Below, in pieces: positions 36,227-44,645 of a DNA stretch of 64,000 nt. The translations under genes were made by a program, and so were the position numbers. Each line of letters begins with the position of its first letter. Positions within the stretch are counted from its first letter, which is position 1. The notes under the pieces are model-generated. The model worked only from the letters and a program-made list of their open reading frames with translations. It made no database searches and had not been told where the DNA came from. The stretch spans positions 29,961 to 93,960 of the forward strand of contig NZ_BDBX01000036.1 in NCBI RefSeq assembly GCF_001613205.1. Direction: 5' to 3'. Source of the DNA: Nocardia sienata NBRC 100364. GTDB lineage: Bacteria; Actinomycetota; Actinomycetes; Mycobacteriales; Mycobacteriaceae.

Positions 36227-36742
36227 TCAATCCGCGCTCGGAAGTCCGAGCGCGGTCAGGACCGCGGTGGGCCGGCGCGTGCTGACCAGCCAGTAGGGTG
36301 TCGGATCGTCCGGGTCGTCGAGTACCAGCAGGACCATGGTGCCGATCCACGGACGGTGCTGCACGTAGGCCGCGGGATCGAGCTGGCGGCCCAGCGCCGC
36401 GCTCTTGGCGCTCCTGGGCACCACGGTCGCCCGGGCGACGAACGATACCGGCAGATGGGCCCGGTCCACCCGCAGTTCGGGGGTGCCCGTCGCGTCCGGG
36501 ACGACTTCGAGACGATGCCGGCTCATCCACAGCAGCACCCATACGGGCACCGGGAACAGCAGGACATACGGCAGCCAGGCCCGCAGGCCGGGCGCTCCCA
36601 TATGGATCTCCGCGGCGAGCAGACCGGCGAGGGCGAAGCCCACCGGCCACCACCACAGCGGCACCCAGAGGCGTTCGCGATAGGCGGTCGGTTCCGGTCG
36701 CGCGGGGTGCTCGGTTTCGGCGGGTCGAGGCTGGTCGGACAC
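36227..36742 (-). CDS. DUF3093 membrane protein
   Basis: A 171-residue protein matching DUF3093 and comparable to mycobacterial Rv2698. Two closely spaced transmembrane helices (LWVPLWWWPVGFALAGLLAA and LRAWLPYVLLFPVPVWVLLW) are followed by a cytoplasmic beta-rich domain with LPVSFVARATVVPRSAK and the conserved DDPTPYWLVSTRRP near the end. Function is unknown. It starts at a GTG at 36742 and is divergent from dut with 52 bp between. Confidence 0.87.
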   Translation of the reverse strand: MSDQPRPAETEHPARPEPTAYRERLWVPLWWWPVGFALAGLLAAEIHMGAPGLRAWLPYVLLFPVPVWVLLWMSRHRLEVVPDATGTPELRVDRAHLPVSFVARATVVPRSAKSAALGRQLDPAAYVQHRPWIGTMVLLVLDDPDDPTPYWLVSTRRPTAVLTALGLPSAD

Positions 36743-36794
36743 GACTCAACACTAAGCGACACCCACGCGGGGCCTGCGCGTAGGCTGGTCGGAC

Positions 36795-37289
36795 GTGAAC
36801 GCACTCTCACCGATACCGCTGCTGCGGCTGGACCCCGGGATTCCCATGCCGACGCGTGCCCACGAAGGCGACGCGGGCGTGGATCTGTGCACCGCCGAGG
36901 ACGTCGTCCTGGAACCGGGGGAGCGGGTACTGGTCGGCACCGGTATCGCCGTCGCGCTGCCGGTGGGCACCGTGGGCCTGATCCATCCCCGCTCCGGGCT
37001 GGCGGCCAAGGCCGGGCTATCCGTGGTGAACACGCCGGGGACCATCGACGCCGGGTACCGGGGAGAGATCAAGGTATGCCTGATCAACCACGATCCGCGC
37101 ACACCCATCGAATTGCGCCGCGGTGACCGGATCGCGCAGCTGCTGGTGCAGCGGGTGGAGCTGGTCGAGTTCGTGGCAGTGGACCGGCTCGACGAGTCCG
37201 CGCGCGGCGCGGGCGGTTACGGATCCAGCGGGGGACACGCGAGTTTGACGCCGGGCGGGGCGGACGTCGCCACCGGCAAGGAGGCCTGA
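36795..37289 (+). CDS. dut: dUTP diphosphatase (dUTPase)
   Basis: A 164-residue trimeric dUTPase that hydrolyses dUTP to dUMP, preventing uracil incorporation and feeding thymidylate synthesis. All five motifs are visible: HEGDAGVDL, the IHPRSGLAAK motif with catalytic Ser, the NTPGTIDAGYRGEI motif with catalytic Asp, the GDRIAQLL motif, and the glycine-rich RGAGGYGSSGGH arm. TAGGCT at 36781-36786 is 8 nt before the GTG start, so the message is probably leaderless. The next gene starts 2 nt after its stop codon region. Confidence 0.96.
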   Translation: MNALSPIPLLRLDPGIPMPTRAHEGDAGVDLCTAEDVVLEPGERVLVGTGIAVALPVGTVGLIHPRSGLAAKAGLSVVNTPGTIDAGYRGEIKVCLINHDPRTPIELRRGDRIAQLLVQRVELVEFVAVDRLDESARGAGGYGSSGGHASLTPGGADVATGKEA

Positions 37290-37290
37290 C

Positions 37291-38220
37291 ATGTTCGGAC
37301 GACGGAAATCCGGCGGACGCAGATCCGGCGACGAGCGCGACACCGGCGCGTACACCACGGGTGAGTACGAGACCGGCGAATACGAGGACTACGACGACGG
37401 CGGATACCACCGCGCCGGATACGACGAGCCCTACGACGACAGCTATGACGACGGGTACGGCGGCGCCGCTTACAGCGACGCCTACGACGCCGCGATCGAC
37501 GATCCCGACACCGAACCCCAGCGGCGCGGCCCCTACGACTACGACGATGTCGCCGAGGTGCTGGAGAACTTCGCCGATACCCGCCTCGACCTGGGTTCGG
37601 TGATCCTGCCGGTGCCGCCGGGTGGGCAGCTGCAGGTCGAGATGACCCCGCAGGGCACCCCGCAGGCGGTCCATCTGGCCACCGAACACGGACGCATCAC
37701 CGTCGCGGCCTACGCTGCGCCGAAATCCAAGGGCCAGTGGCGCACTGTCGCGGCCGATCTGGCGGAATCGCTGCGCAAGGAGGGGGCCCGGGTCTCGGTG
37801 GAGAAGGGCCCGTGGGGCCGGGAACTGGTGGCCGTCACCGAGGGCGCCGATCTGCGCTTCATCGGGGTGGACGGGTACCGGTGGATGATCCGGCTCGTGG
37901 CGGCGGGACCCTCGGGTTCCACCGCGGCGGGCGGCCCGCTGGTCGTGGCGGCACGCACCGTGCTCAGCGAGACGATCATCCGGCGGGGAACCGACGCGCT
38001 GCCGGTGCGGGAACCGCTCCCGGTGGTCTTGCCTCAGCAGCTCGCCGAACAGCTCACCGCCGCCCACCAGCAGCAGCAACAGCAGGCCCAGCAGCAGGTC
38101 GCCACCCCGCCGCCCGGCGCCCGGCCCTCGCCGACGCCCGCGGTGCTGCCGCCCCAGCAGCCGCAGCAGCCGCGGCGGGGCGCCGAAGGGTCGGCGATGC
38201 AGCAGCTCGGTCGTAACTGA
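37291..38220 (+). CDS. DUF3710 protein with Tyr/Asp-rich N-terminus and poly-Gln tail
   Basis: A 309-residue protein matching DUF3710 and comparable to mycobacterial Rv2696c; function unknown. Residues 1-75 are low complexity, rich in Tyr, Asp, Gly and Glu. The conserved core (about 85-240) includes RLDLGSVILPVPPGGQLQVE, GRELVAVTEG and FIGVDGYRWMIRLVAAGP. The last 60 residues are Gln/Pro-rich (QQQQQQAQQQ). The ATG lies one base after the dut stop, so the two form an operon ending at the hairpin at 38229-38261. Confidence 0.9.
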   Translation: MFGRRKSGGRRSGDERDTGAYTTGEYETGEYEDYDDGGYHRAGYDEPYDDSYDDGYGGAAYSDAYDAAIDDPDTEPQRRGPYDYDDVAEVLENFADTRLDLGSVILPVPPGGQLQVEMTPQGTPQAVHLATEHGRITVAAYAAPKSKGQWRTVAADLAESLRKEGARVSVEKGPWGRELVAVTEGADLRFIGVDGYRWMIRLVAAGPSGSTAAGGPLVVAARTVLSETIIRRGTDALPVREPLPVVLPQQLAEQLTAAHQQQQQQAQQQVATPPPGARPSPTPAVLPPQQPQQPRRGAEGSAMQQLGRN

Positions 38221-38228
38221 CCGACCGG

Positions 38229-38261
38229 CGTGATCCGGTGCCCGAGCGGCACCGGATCACG
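38229..38261. terminator. Hairpin terminator after the dut operon
   Basis: A perfect 14-bp stem (CGTGATCCGGTGCC and its complement) with the 5-nt loop CGAGC, beginning 8 bp after the DUF3710 stop. It lies between convergent genes and can serve both. Confidence 0.8.
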
Positions 38262-38302
38262 CGGCCGGGGTACGGATCCGGCCGGCCGGCTGTCGGCGGG
38301 TG

Positions 38303-39034
38303 TCAGCCGAGGTGGCGCAGCGCCAGCCGCCCCACAATGCCCGGGTCGGCGCCGAATTCGTCCAACCTCACCTCGGTGAGCGCGGACCGGGGCGCCCGGC
38401 GTGCCCATTCCCGTCCCACGGCCACCGGATGCACCGGGTCGTCCGAAGCGGCGATCACCGCCAGGGGGACGCTCAGCGAGTCCAGTAGGGCGGGTTCCGG
38501 CCATTTGTACTGCGCCGCTTCCTCCAGCGCGGCCGGCAGCCCGGGCCACTGGGAGCGCCATGACCGGGTGAGCGCGTCGGCCAGCCAGCCGGGGCTGCTC
38601 GCCCGCATCCTGTCGATCACCGCATCGAGGCCCTCGGCGCGCAACTGGGCCGCCGTGGCCGCCGCACTGTGCGTGGCGGGGCATTCCGCGGTATCCGGGC
38701 CGGTCCACGCGGGCAGAGCCGCCACCACGCCACCGACCTCACCCGGTTCCCGGCCCGCGGCCCATTCGACGGCGACCGCGGCGCCGAGCGAAATACCCGC
38801 CGCCAGCACCGGGCCGCGGGTCGCGGCGGCGTCCAGGGCCGCGCGGTAGCTCTCGATCACCGCGGCCGGATCGGGGTCCACGGCGACGAAATCGATTCCC
38901 GCGGCGGCGGATGCGGGGCCGAACGCCCGGCGGGCGAAATACGCGTCGGAACCGGTTCCGGGGAGGGCGACGACAACGGCCGGACGTGGGGAATCGAACA
39001 CCGGACCGAGCGTAGCGGTGCCGCCGGTACCCAT
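38303..39034 (-). CDS. Alpha/beta hydrolase fold protein
   Basis: A 243-residue alpha/beta hydrolase comparable in position to mycobacterial Rv2695. The nucleophile elbow is GISLGAA, preceded by an oxyanion-type ALPGTGSDA segment; the acid residue would be an Asp in VIAASDDPVHP. The usual catalytic His near the C-terminus is not evident: the corresponding LDEFGADPG stretch has none, and the only late His is in RHLG at the very end. It may therefore be inactive, use a different His, or be a lipid-binding relative. It is divergent from the OB-fold gene. Confidence 0.78.
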   Translation of the reverse strand: MGTGGTATLGPVFDSPRPAVVVALPGTGSDAYFARRAFGPASAAAGIDFVAVDPDPAAVIESYRAALDAAATRGPVLAAGISLGAAVAVEWAAGREPGEVGGVVAALPAWTGPDTAECPATHSAAATAAQLRAEGLDAVIDRMRASSPGWLADALTRSWRSQWPGLPAALEEAAQYKWPEPALLDSLSVPLAVIAASDDPVHPVAVGREWARRAPRSALTEVRLDEFGADPGIVGRLALRHLG

Positions 39035-39123
39035 CTACAGTGGCGGGTACGGCCACAGCCGGGCCGGAGTAAGGAAATCGGATGACGTGCGATCCATGTC
39101 GTCCGCGCACAGGAGAGCAGGCG

Positions 39124-39528
39124 ATGTCTTCCGCGGCAGGAAGAAAAGCGGGCGCCAAGTCCGCGACCGGATATTTTCGCAGGCTCGGCCGCAGATTGAC
39201 CGAGGATATCGATCAGCTCGACGCCGAGGAGCTGGCGGAGAAGGCGGACGCTTCGGGCGCCTGCCGGGTCTCGGAGTGCCGGCGCGGTGAGGAGGCGACG
39301 ATGCTGGGCCGTTTGCGCAGTGTCGATTCCTGTCCGCAGGCCTCGGGTGCGAGTATGCAGGCGGAGTTCTTCGACGGTACCGATGCCATCACCCTGGTAT
39401 GGATCGGGCGACGCCGGATTCCCGGTATCGAATCGGGACGGCGCATCATGGTGCGCGGCCGGGTGGGAGAACGCGAAGGCCGCAAGGTGATGTACAACCC
39501 CTACTACGAATTGCGCGGAAACAGCTGA
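39124..39528 (+). CDS. OB-fold nucleic acid binding protein
   Basis: A 134-residue protein comparable to mycobacterial Rv2694c. After a basic N-terminus (AGRKAGAKSATGYFRRLGRRL) comes an OB fold, recognisable by EEATMLGRLRSV, AEFFDGTDAITLVWIGRRR and MVRGRVGEREGRKVMYNPYY. It presumably binds single-stranded nucleic acid. The ATG at 39124 has AGGAGA 9 nt upstream; an ATG at 39082 would add a Cys-rich stretch. It is followed after 3 nt by the DUF3159 gene. Confidence 0.82.
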   Translation: MSSAAGRKAGAKSATGYFRRLGRRLTEDIDQLDAEELAEKADASGACRVSECRRGEEATMLGRLRSVDSCPQASGASMQAEFFDGTDAITLVWIGRRRIPGIESGRRIMVRGRVGEREGRKVMYNPYYELRGNS

Positions 39529-39531
39529 CGT

Positions 39532-40263
39532 ATGCCATCGAGCGACGAGTACGCCACCAGACCGCTGCCCCGGGCCGCGATCACCCCGGAGTCCGCGCCC
39601 GCCGCCCGGGCCGGTTCCGCCGACGACCCTCCTGAGGAACCGGACAAGCAGACCTTGCTGGAACAGCTGGGCGGCTTCGGCGGCCTCATCTACTCGACGC
39701 TGCCGGTGCTGGTCTTCGTACCGGTGAACACCCTGTTCGGGCTCACCGCGGCGATCTGGGCCGCGCTCGGGATCGCGGCGGCGATCCTGGTCTGGCGGCT
39801 GGTGCGCCGCGAGCCGATCCAGCCCGCCATCTCCGGTTTCGTGGGCGTGGGTATCTGCGCGCTCATCGCCTGGCGGGTGGGCGAAGCCAAGGGATTCTTC
39901 CTGTTCGGCATCTACACCAGCCTGATCTACGGTGCCGCGTTCTTGATTTCGATACTCGTCCGGCGACCACTGGTCGGCGTGGTGTGGGGCGTGCTCAACG
40001 GCCACGGCGGCGACTGGCGCGCAGATCCGCGGGTGGTCCGCCTCTACGACCTGGCGACGGTGGCGTGGGTGCTCGTCTTCGGTGCCCGCTACCTGGTGCA
40101 GAACCATCTCTACGATACCGACAGCACGGGCTGGCTCGCCGCCGCGCGGATCGCGATGGGCTGGCCGCTCACTGCCGTCGCGCTGGTGGTGACGGTCTGG
40201 GCGGTGCGTCGTGCCGGGCATCTGCCCGCCGGCTCCGGACGGCATTCCGCCGGCCCGGCCTGA
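39532..40263 (+). CDS. DUF3159 integral membrane protein
   Basis: A 243-residue membrane protein matching DUF3159 and comparable to mycobacterial Rv2693c. A 40-residue polar, acidic N-terminus is followed by about six transmembrane segments, including LIYSTLPVLVFVPVNTLFGL, AIWAALGIAAAILVWRLV and LIYGAAFLISILV. Conserved loops: RREPIQPAISGFVGVG and VLNGHGGDWRADPRVVRLYD. Function is unknown. Its start lies 3 nt after the OB-fold gene stop, so both form an operon. Confidence 0.88.
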   Translation: MPSSDEYATRPLPRAAITPESAPAARAGSADDPPEEPDKQTLLEQLGGFGGLIYSTLPVLVFVPVNTLFGLTAAIWAALGIAAAILVWRLVRREPIQPAISGFVGVGICALIAWRVGEAKGFFLFGIYTSLIYGAAFLISILVRRPLVGVVWGVLNGHGGDWRADPRVVRLYDLATVAWVLVFGARYLVQNHLYDTDSTGWLAAARIAMGWPLTAVALVVTVWAVRRAGHLPAGSGRHSAGPA

Positions 40264-40277
40264 CTCTCGCGGCGCCG

Positions 40278-40335
40278 CGTCATCCGAAGGCGAGGGCCGG
40301 CGTCATCCGGAAGGGTGGACGAGTACCCACCCTTT
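40278..40335. promoter_or_regulatory. Direct repeats and hairpin upstream of the extra sigma factor gene
   Basis: CGTCATCCGAAGG at 40278-40290 recurs as CGTCATCCGGAAGG at 40301-40314, 23 nt from start to start. The second copy runs into a hairpin: AAGGGTGG at 40311-40318 pairs with CCACCCTT at 40327-40334 and is followed by TT. The hairpin may terminate the DUF3159 operon; the repeats may be a binding site controlling the sigma gene. Confidence 0.45.
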
Positions 40336-40405
40336 GGTGTCTATCCCGCGCGCGCCGTTCATCGGACGATCGTTACCGAAGACGATCTCCCGAGAGGACC
40401 GGCGA

Positions 40406-41044
40406 ATGCGAACCGAGCAGCACCCGACCACCCGCCCCGAGCGGGGATCCGAACATCCGGTGCGGTCCCAGAGTCGCCGGATCTCCGCCGAACTGGACGT
40501 CCTCGTCCCGGCGGCGGCCGACGGTGACCGTGCCGCCGTGGCCGAGATCCTGCGACTGGTCCAGCCCCTCGTCCAGCGTTACTGCCGGACCCGCCTGGGC
40601 AATGCCGCCCATCTGCACGTCACCGCCGACGACGTCGCGCAGGAGGTGCTGATGGCCACTGTCCACGCCATCGGACGCTACCGGGATCAGGGGAAGTCGT
40701 TCCTCGCCTTCGTGTACGGCATCGCGGCGAACAAGGTGTCCGACGCCTTCCGCGCCGCCCAGGTGCATCCGGCCTATCCCGTGGCCGAGGTCCCCGAAGC
40801 GGTGTCCACCGCGGCCGGCCCCGAGGAGTGGGCGCTGGCCGCCGAACGCGGCGCCCTGGCCCGCGAACTGATGCAGCAGCTCAACCCCGTGCACCGGGAG
40901 GTACTGGTGATGCGGATCGTGCTTGGCTGGAGCGCGGCCGAGACCGCGGCGGCGATCGGCACCAGTCCCGGCGTGATCCGGGTCATGCAGTACCGGGCGT
41001 TGAACAAGCTGCGCGCACGCGCCGCGCAGCCCGTGGTCGCCTGA
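40406..41044 (+). CDS. SigD/ShbA-like ECF RNA polymerase sigma factor
   Basis: A sigma-70 family protein of 212 residues with only regions 2 and 4. Region 2: LVQRYCRTRLG, VTADDVAQEVLMATVHAIGR and SFLAFVYGIAANKVSDAFRA. Region 4: LNPVHREVLVMRIVLGWSAA, then ETAAAIGTSPGVIRVMQYRALNKL. The sequence is close to mycobacterial SigD and streptomycete ShbA, which transcribes the principal sigma gene. The ATG at 40406 has AGAGGA 8 nt upstream. No anti-sigma gene is adjacent. I do not recall a sigma factor at this point in mycobacteria. Confidence 0.88.
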   Translation: MRTEQHPTTRPERGSEHPVRSQSRRISAELDVLVPAAADGDRAAVAEILRLVQPLVQRYCRTRLGNAAHLHVTADDVAQEVLMATVHAIGRYRDQGKSFLAFVYGIAANKVSDAFRAAQVHPAYPVAEVPEAVSTAAGPEEWALAAERGALARELMQQLNPVHREVLVMRIVLGWSAAETAAAIGTSPGVIRVMQYRALNKLRARAAQPVVA

Positions 41045-41077
41045 GGCCGCGGACACGGGCCGAGTGCTGCCGGGTGG

Positions 41078-41803
41078 TCAGTATTCGGCGTCCTGCGCGG
41101 GGGCCAGGCCGGTGGTGCCGCCGGTCGGCTGTTCGATCCCGTGCGGTGCCAGTACCGTGCGCAGCTCCTCCTCGGCGGCCGCGGAGACGACGAACAGCAA
41201 TTCGTCGTCGCCCTCGAAGGGATCGTCGGGCTGCGGCACGATGACCCGTCCGCCGCGCAGAATGGTGACCAGCGCGGAATCCCGCGGCAGGGTCAGATTG
41301 CGCACCGGTTTGCCGGCCAGCGTCGTATCCGGTGGCAGAGTGAGCTCGACCAGATTGGCCTGTCCCTGCCGCAATGTCATCAGGCGGACCAGATCGCCCA
41401 CCGATACCGCTTCCTCGACCAGGGAGGCCAGCAGGCGCGGGGTCGAGACGGCCACATCGACACCCCAGGAGCCGTCGAAGAGCCATTCGTTGCGCGGATC
41501 GTTGACCCGCGCTACCACCCGGCGTACCCCGAATTCGGTCTTGGCCAGCAGACTGTGCACCAGGTTGGCCTTGTCGTCGCCGGTCGCGGCGATGACGACC
41601 TCGTAGTCCTCCAGCCCGGCGTCTTCGAGCAGTTGCAGTTCGCAGGCGTCGGCATGGACCCAGATCGCCTCGGGGACCGCTTCGCGGTCGATATGGTCGA
41701 GTTGGCGTTCGAGCAGCATGACGATATGCCCCGCCCGGAGTAGTTCGCGGGCGATGGAGCGGCCGACGGCCCCGGCTCCGGCAATGGCCACTTTCATGAT
41801 CAA
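41078..41803 (-). CDS. ceoC: TrkA-type potassium channel regulatory subunit CeoC
   Basis: A 241-residue cytoplasmic regulatory protein with an RCK_N Rossmann domain (KVAIAGAGAVGRSIARELL, acidic residue after beta-2 in LLERQLDH) and an RCK_C domain. It probably gates a K+ uptake channel in response to nucleotides. It is the downstream gene of the ceoBC pair; its start overlaps the ceoB stop by 4 bp, and the ATG two codons in (41797) is also possible. In mycobacteria ceoB-ceoC have the same arrangement and the encoded proteins regulate potassium uptake. Confidence 0.93.
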   Translation of the reverse strand: MIMKVAIAGAGAVGRSIARELLRAGHIVMLLERQLDHIDREAVPEAIWVHADACELQLLEDAGLEDYEVVIAATGDDKANLVHSLLAKTEFGVRRVVARVNDPRNEWLFDGSWGVDVAVSTPRLLASLVEEAVSVGDLVRLMTLRQGQANLVELTLPPDTTLAGKPVRNLTLPRDSALVTILRGGRVIVPQPDDPFEGDDELLFVVSAAAEEELRTVLAPHGIEQPTGGTTGLAPAQDAEY

Positions 41804-42465
41804 TCCTTGCTAGCTGGAGGTTTCGCGGCCAGCGCGACGGCCTCTCCGGCCGAACCGGAGGTGGCGGCCACGTACACGATGTCGTCGGCCTGCACGACGG
41901 TCTTGGCGTCCGGCAGGATGCCCTGTCCGAACCGGATGACGAACGCGACCCGGGCGCCGGTGGCGTCCTCCAGTTCGCTGACCGTGCGCCCGTACCACTC
42001 CTCGTGCAGGATCAGCTGGGCGACGGCGACTGTACCGGTGGGGTCGCGCCAGGTCGTGGTGCCCGCGTCACCGATCAGGGTGTGCAGGAAGCGGTCGGTC
42101 GTCCATGGCACGGTGGCGATGGTCGGGATACCGAGCCGTTCGTAGACGGCCGCGCGTTTGGCGTCGTAGATACGGGCGACCACCCGGTCGACACCGAACA
42201 TCTCCCGCGCCACCCGCGCGGAGATGATGTTGGAGTTGTCGCCCGAGGACACCGCCGCGAAGGCACCGGCCCGTTCGATACCCGCCCGGCGCAGGACCTC
42301 GCGGTCGAACCCGACGCCCACCACCTGCTCACCCGGGAAGTCCGGGCCCAAGCGCCGGAACGCGTCCGGGTTGCGGTCGATGACGGCGACCTCGTGACCT
42401 ATCCGGACCAGGGCGCGGGCCAGCGACGCCCCCACCCGGCCGCAACCCATGATCACCACGTACAC
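41800..42465 (-). CDS. ceoB: TrkA-type potassium channel regulatory subunit CeoB
   Basis: A 221-residue RCK protein: the RCK_N Rossmann domain begins VVIMGCGRVGASLARALVRI, with Asp ending beta-2 in VIDRNPDAF and a GDNSNIISARVAREMF helix; RCK_C occupies the last 80 residues. First gene of the ceoBC operon. No trkH or ktrB channel gene is adjacent; the divergent APC-type transporter is the only nearby membrane partner, and cooperation with it is possible but unproven. Confidence 0.93.
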   Translation of the reverse strand: MYVVIMGCGRVGASLARALVRIGHEVAVIDRNPDAFRRLGPDFPGEQVVGVGFDREVLRRAGIERAGAFAAVSSGDNSNIISARVAREMFGVDRVVARIYDAKRAAVYERLGIPTIATVPWTTDRFLHTLIGDAGTTTWRDPTGTVAVAQLILHEEWYGRTVSELEDATGARVAFVIRFGQGILPDAKTVVQADDIVYVAATSGSAGEAVALAAKPPASKD

Positions 42466-42650
42466 CGTGAACCTCGCTCCTGACTCGCTCTGCCCTACGG
42501 CAAGTGAAACAGCCGTGTGGCTGCTGCGAAAACGAACCGTACTCGCTGGTTCTCGCCCTCAGCCACGTTCCCCCCGCGGGGGGTGGCCAAACCCCGGCGA
42601 GCGGTGATGCCTCGCAGCGCCGCGGGGCACGGGGGCTTATGCTCCGTCCA

Positions 42651-44639
42651 GTGTCGAAGTTGACGACCGCCACCAAGCGTCTGGTGTTGGGGCGGCCATT
42701 CCGTAGTGACTCCCTGGGCCACACCCTGCTGCCGAAACGGATCGCGCTGCCGGTGTTCGCCTCGGACGCGATGTCCTCGGTCGCCTACGCGCCCGAGGAG
42801 ATTTTCCTTGTGCTGTCGGTGTCCGGGCTGGCCGGTTACGCGTACGCCCCGTGGCTCGGACTCGCCGTCGCGGTCGTGCTGGTCATCGTCGTCACCAGCT
42901 ACCGCCAGAACGTGCACGCCTACCCGTCCGGCGGTGGTGACTTCGAGGTCGTCACCACGAATTTGGGTCCCACGGCCGGCCTGGTGGTGGGCAGCGCGCT
43001 TCTGGTCGACTATGTGCTCACGGTGGCGGTCTCGATCGCGTCGGCCGCCTCCACCATCGGTTCGGCGATCCCGTTCGTCGCGACCCACAAGGTGCTTTTC
43101 GCGGTGGCCGCCATCGTGCTCATCACCGCGATGAACCTGCGCGGGGTGAGGGAATCGGGCCGGATGTTCGCGCTGCTGTCCTATGCCTTCCTGTTCGGTA
43201 TGTTCACCATGCTCGCCTGGGGGCTGATCCGGATCTTCGTCCTCGGCGACGAAGTACGCGCCGAATCGTCGGGTTTCGAACTGCGGGCCGAGGAGGAGCA
43301 TCTGGCCGGGCTGGCCCTGATCTTCCTGCTCGCCCGCGCGTTCTCCTCGGGCTGTGCCGCGCTCACCGGTGTCGAGGCGATCAGCAACGGCGTACCTGCT
43401 TTCCGCAAACCCAAATCGCGTAATGCCGCGACGACTCTGCTGATGCTCGGGACGATCGCCATCGTGTTGCTGCTCGGTATGATCGTGCTCGCGCGCCAGG
43501 CACATGTGGTGTTCGCCGAACACCCCGAACAACTCGTCGGCGCGCCCGAGGGCTACCAGCAGAAAACATTGATCGCGCAGATCGCGCACGCGGTGTTCAG
43601 CGGTTTCACCCCCGGTTTCTACTTCGTCGCGGTGGTGACCGCGGTGATCCTGGTACTGGCCGCCAATACCGCGTTCAACGGGTTCCCGGTCCTGGGTTCG
43701 GTGCTGGCCCAGGCGCGCTTCCTGCCCCGCCAGCTGCATACGCGCGGCGACCGGCTGGCCTTCAGCAACGGGATCCTGTTCCTGGCGGTCGGCGCGATCG
43801 CGTTCGTGGTGGCGTTCGACGCGGAAGTGACCCGGCTGATCCAGCTCTACATCATCGGGGTGTTCGTCTCGTTCACCCTCAGCCAGACCGGCATGCTGCG
43901 GCATTGGAGCCGGTTGCTGGACCGGGAGACCGATCCGGCCGAGCGGCGCCGGATGATGCGGTCCCGGGCCATCAACGCGCTGGGCCTGGTGGCCACCGGG
44001 GCCGTCCTGGTGATCGTGCTGGTGACGAAGTTCTTCGCCGGCGCCTGGATCGCCATCGTCACCATGGCGGTGATCTTCGTGATCATGAAGATGATCCACC
44101 ACCACTACAACTCGGTGGCCCGGGAACTCGAAGAACACGTGTGGGACGGGGTCCTGCCGAGCCGGACCCATTCGATCGTCCTGGTGTCGAAACTGCACCT
44201 GCCGACCCGCCGGGCACTGGCCTACGCCCGGGCCGGGCGGCCGGATACCCTCGAGGCGATCACGGTGAACGTGGACGAGGACGATACCCGGGCGCTCGTG
44301 CGGGACTGGGAGAAAAGCGATAATCCGGTCCCGTTGAAGGTGATCGAATCGCCCTATCGCGAGATCACCAAACCGGTGCTCGAGTATGTGAAGCGGGTGC
44401 GCAAGGACGCGCCGCGCGATGTGGTGACCGTCTTCATCCCCGAATACGTGGTGGGGCACTGGTGGGAGCAGGTCCTGCACAATCAGAGCGCGTTACGGCT
44501 GAAGGGGCGGCTGCTGTTCGAACCGGGTGTGATGGTGACCAGCGTGCCGTGGCAGCTGAGTTCCTCGGCACGTGCCCGGGCGGCGGGCGAACCCGCGGCA
44601 CCGGGCGCGGTACGGCGCGGTTACGGCGACAATGGGTGA
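42651..44639 (+). CDS. APC-superfamily amino acid/cation permease
   Basis: A 662-residue membrane transporter comparable to mycobacterial Rv2690c. About 12 transmembrane helices lie between residues 30 and 480, with the motif FASDAMSSVAYAPEE in the first helix typical of this group, then a soluble C-terminal domain of about 170 residues. The fold and the ceoBC neighbours suggest potassium uptake of the KimA kind, but amino acid transport is equally annotated. TATGCT at 42638-42643 is 7 nt before the GTG at 42651, supporting a leaderless start; in-frame starts further upstream are disfavoured. Confidence 0.87.
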   Translation: MSKLTTATKRLVLGRPFRSDSLGHTLLPKRIALPVFASDAMSSVAYAPEEIFLVLSVSGLAGYAYAPWLGLAVAVVLVIVVTSYRQNVHAYPSGGGDFEVVTTNLGPTAGLVVGSALLVDYVLTVAVSIASAASTIGSAIPFVATHKVLFAVAAIVLITAMNLRGVRESGRMFALLSYAFLFGMFTMLAWGLIRIFVLGDEVRAESSGFELRAEEEHLAGLALIFLLARAFSSGCAALTGVEAISNGVPAFRKPKSRNAATTLLMLGTIAIVLLLGMIVLARQAHVVFAEHPEQLVGAPEGYQQKTLIAQIAHAVFSGFTPGFYFVAVVTAVILVLAANTAFNGFPVLGSVLAQARFLPRQLHTRGDRLAFSNGILFLAVGAIAFVVAFDAEVTRLIQLYIIGVFVSFTLSQTGMLRHWSRLLDRETDPAERRRMMRSRAINALGLVATGAVLVIVLVTKFFAGAWIAIVTMAVIFVIMKMIHHHYNSVARELEEHVWDGVLPSRTHSIVLVSKLHLPTRRALAYARAGRPDTLEAITVNVDEDDTRALVRDWEKSDNPVPLKVIESPYREITKPVLEYVKRVRKDAPRDVVTVFIPEYVVGHWWEQVLHNQSALRLKGRLLFEPGVMVTSVPWQLSSSARARAAGEPAAPGAVRRGYGDNG

Positions 44640-44645
44640 GGTCCG

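Noticed and set aside
41045..41077. Anti-sigma factor gene next to the SigD/ShbA-like gene
   Set aside because: Only 33 bp separate it from ceoC on the opposite strand, and the upstream neighbour is the DUF3159 protein, which has no zinc anti-sigma motif.
42570..42583. CCCCCC-GC-GGGGGG palindrome between ceoB and the APC gene
   Set aside because: It is a simple homopolymeric palindrome in a GC-rich gap. Without conservation or a T-run it cannot be called a terminator or operator.
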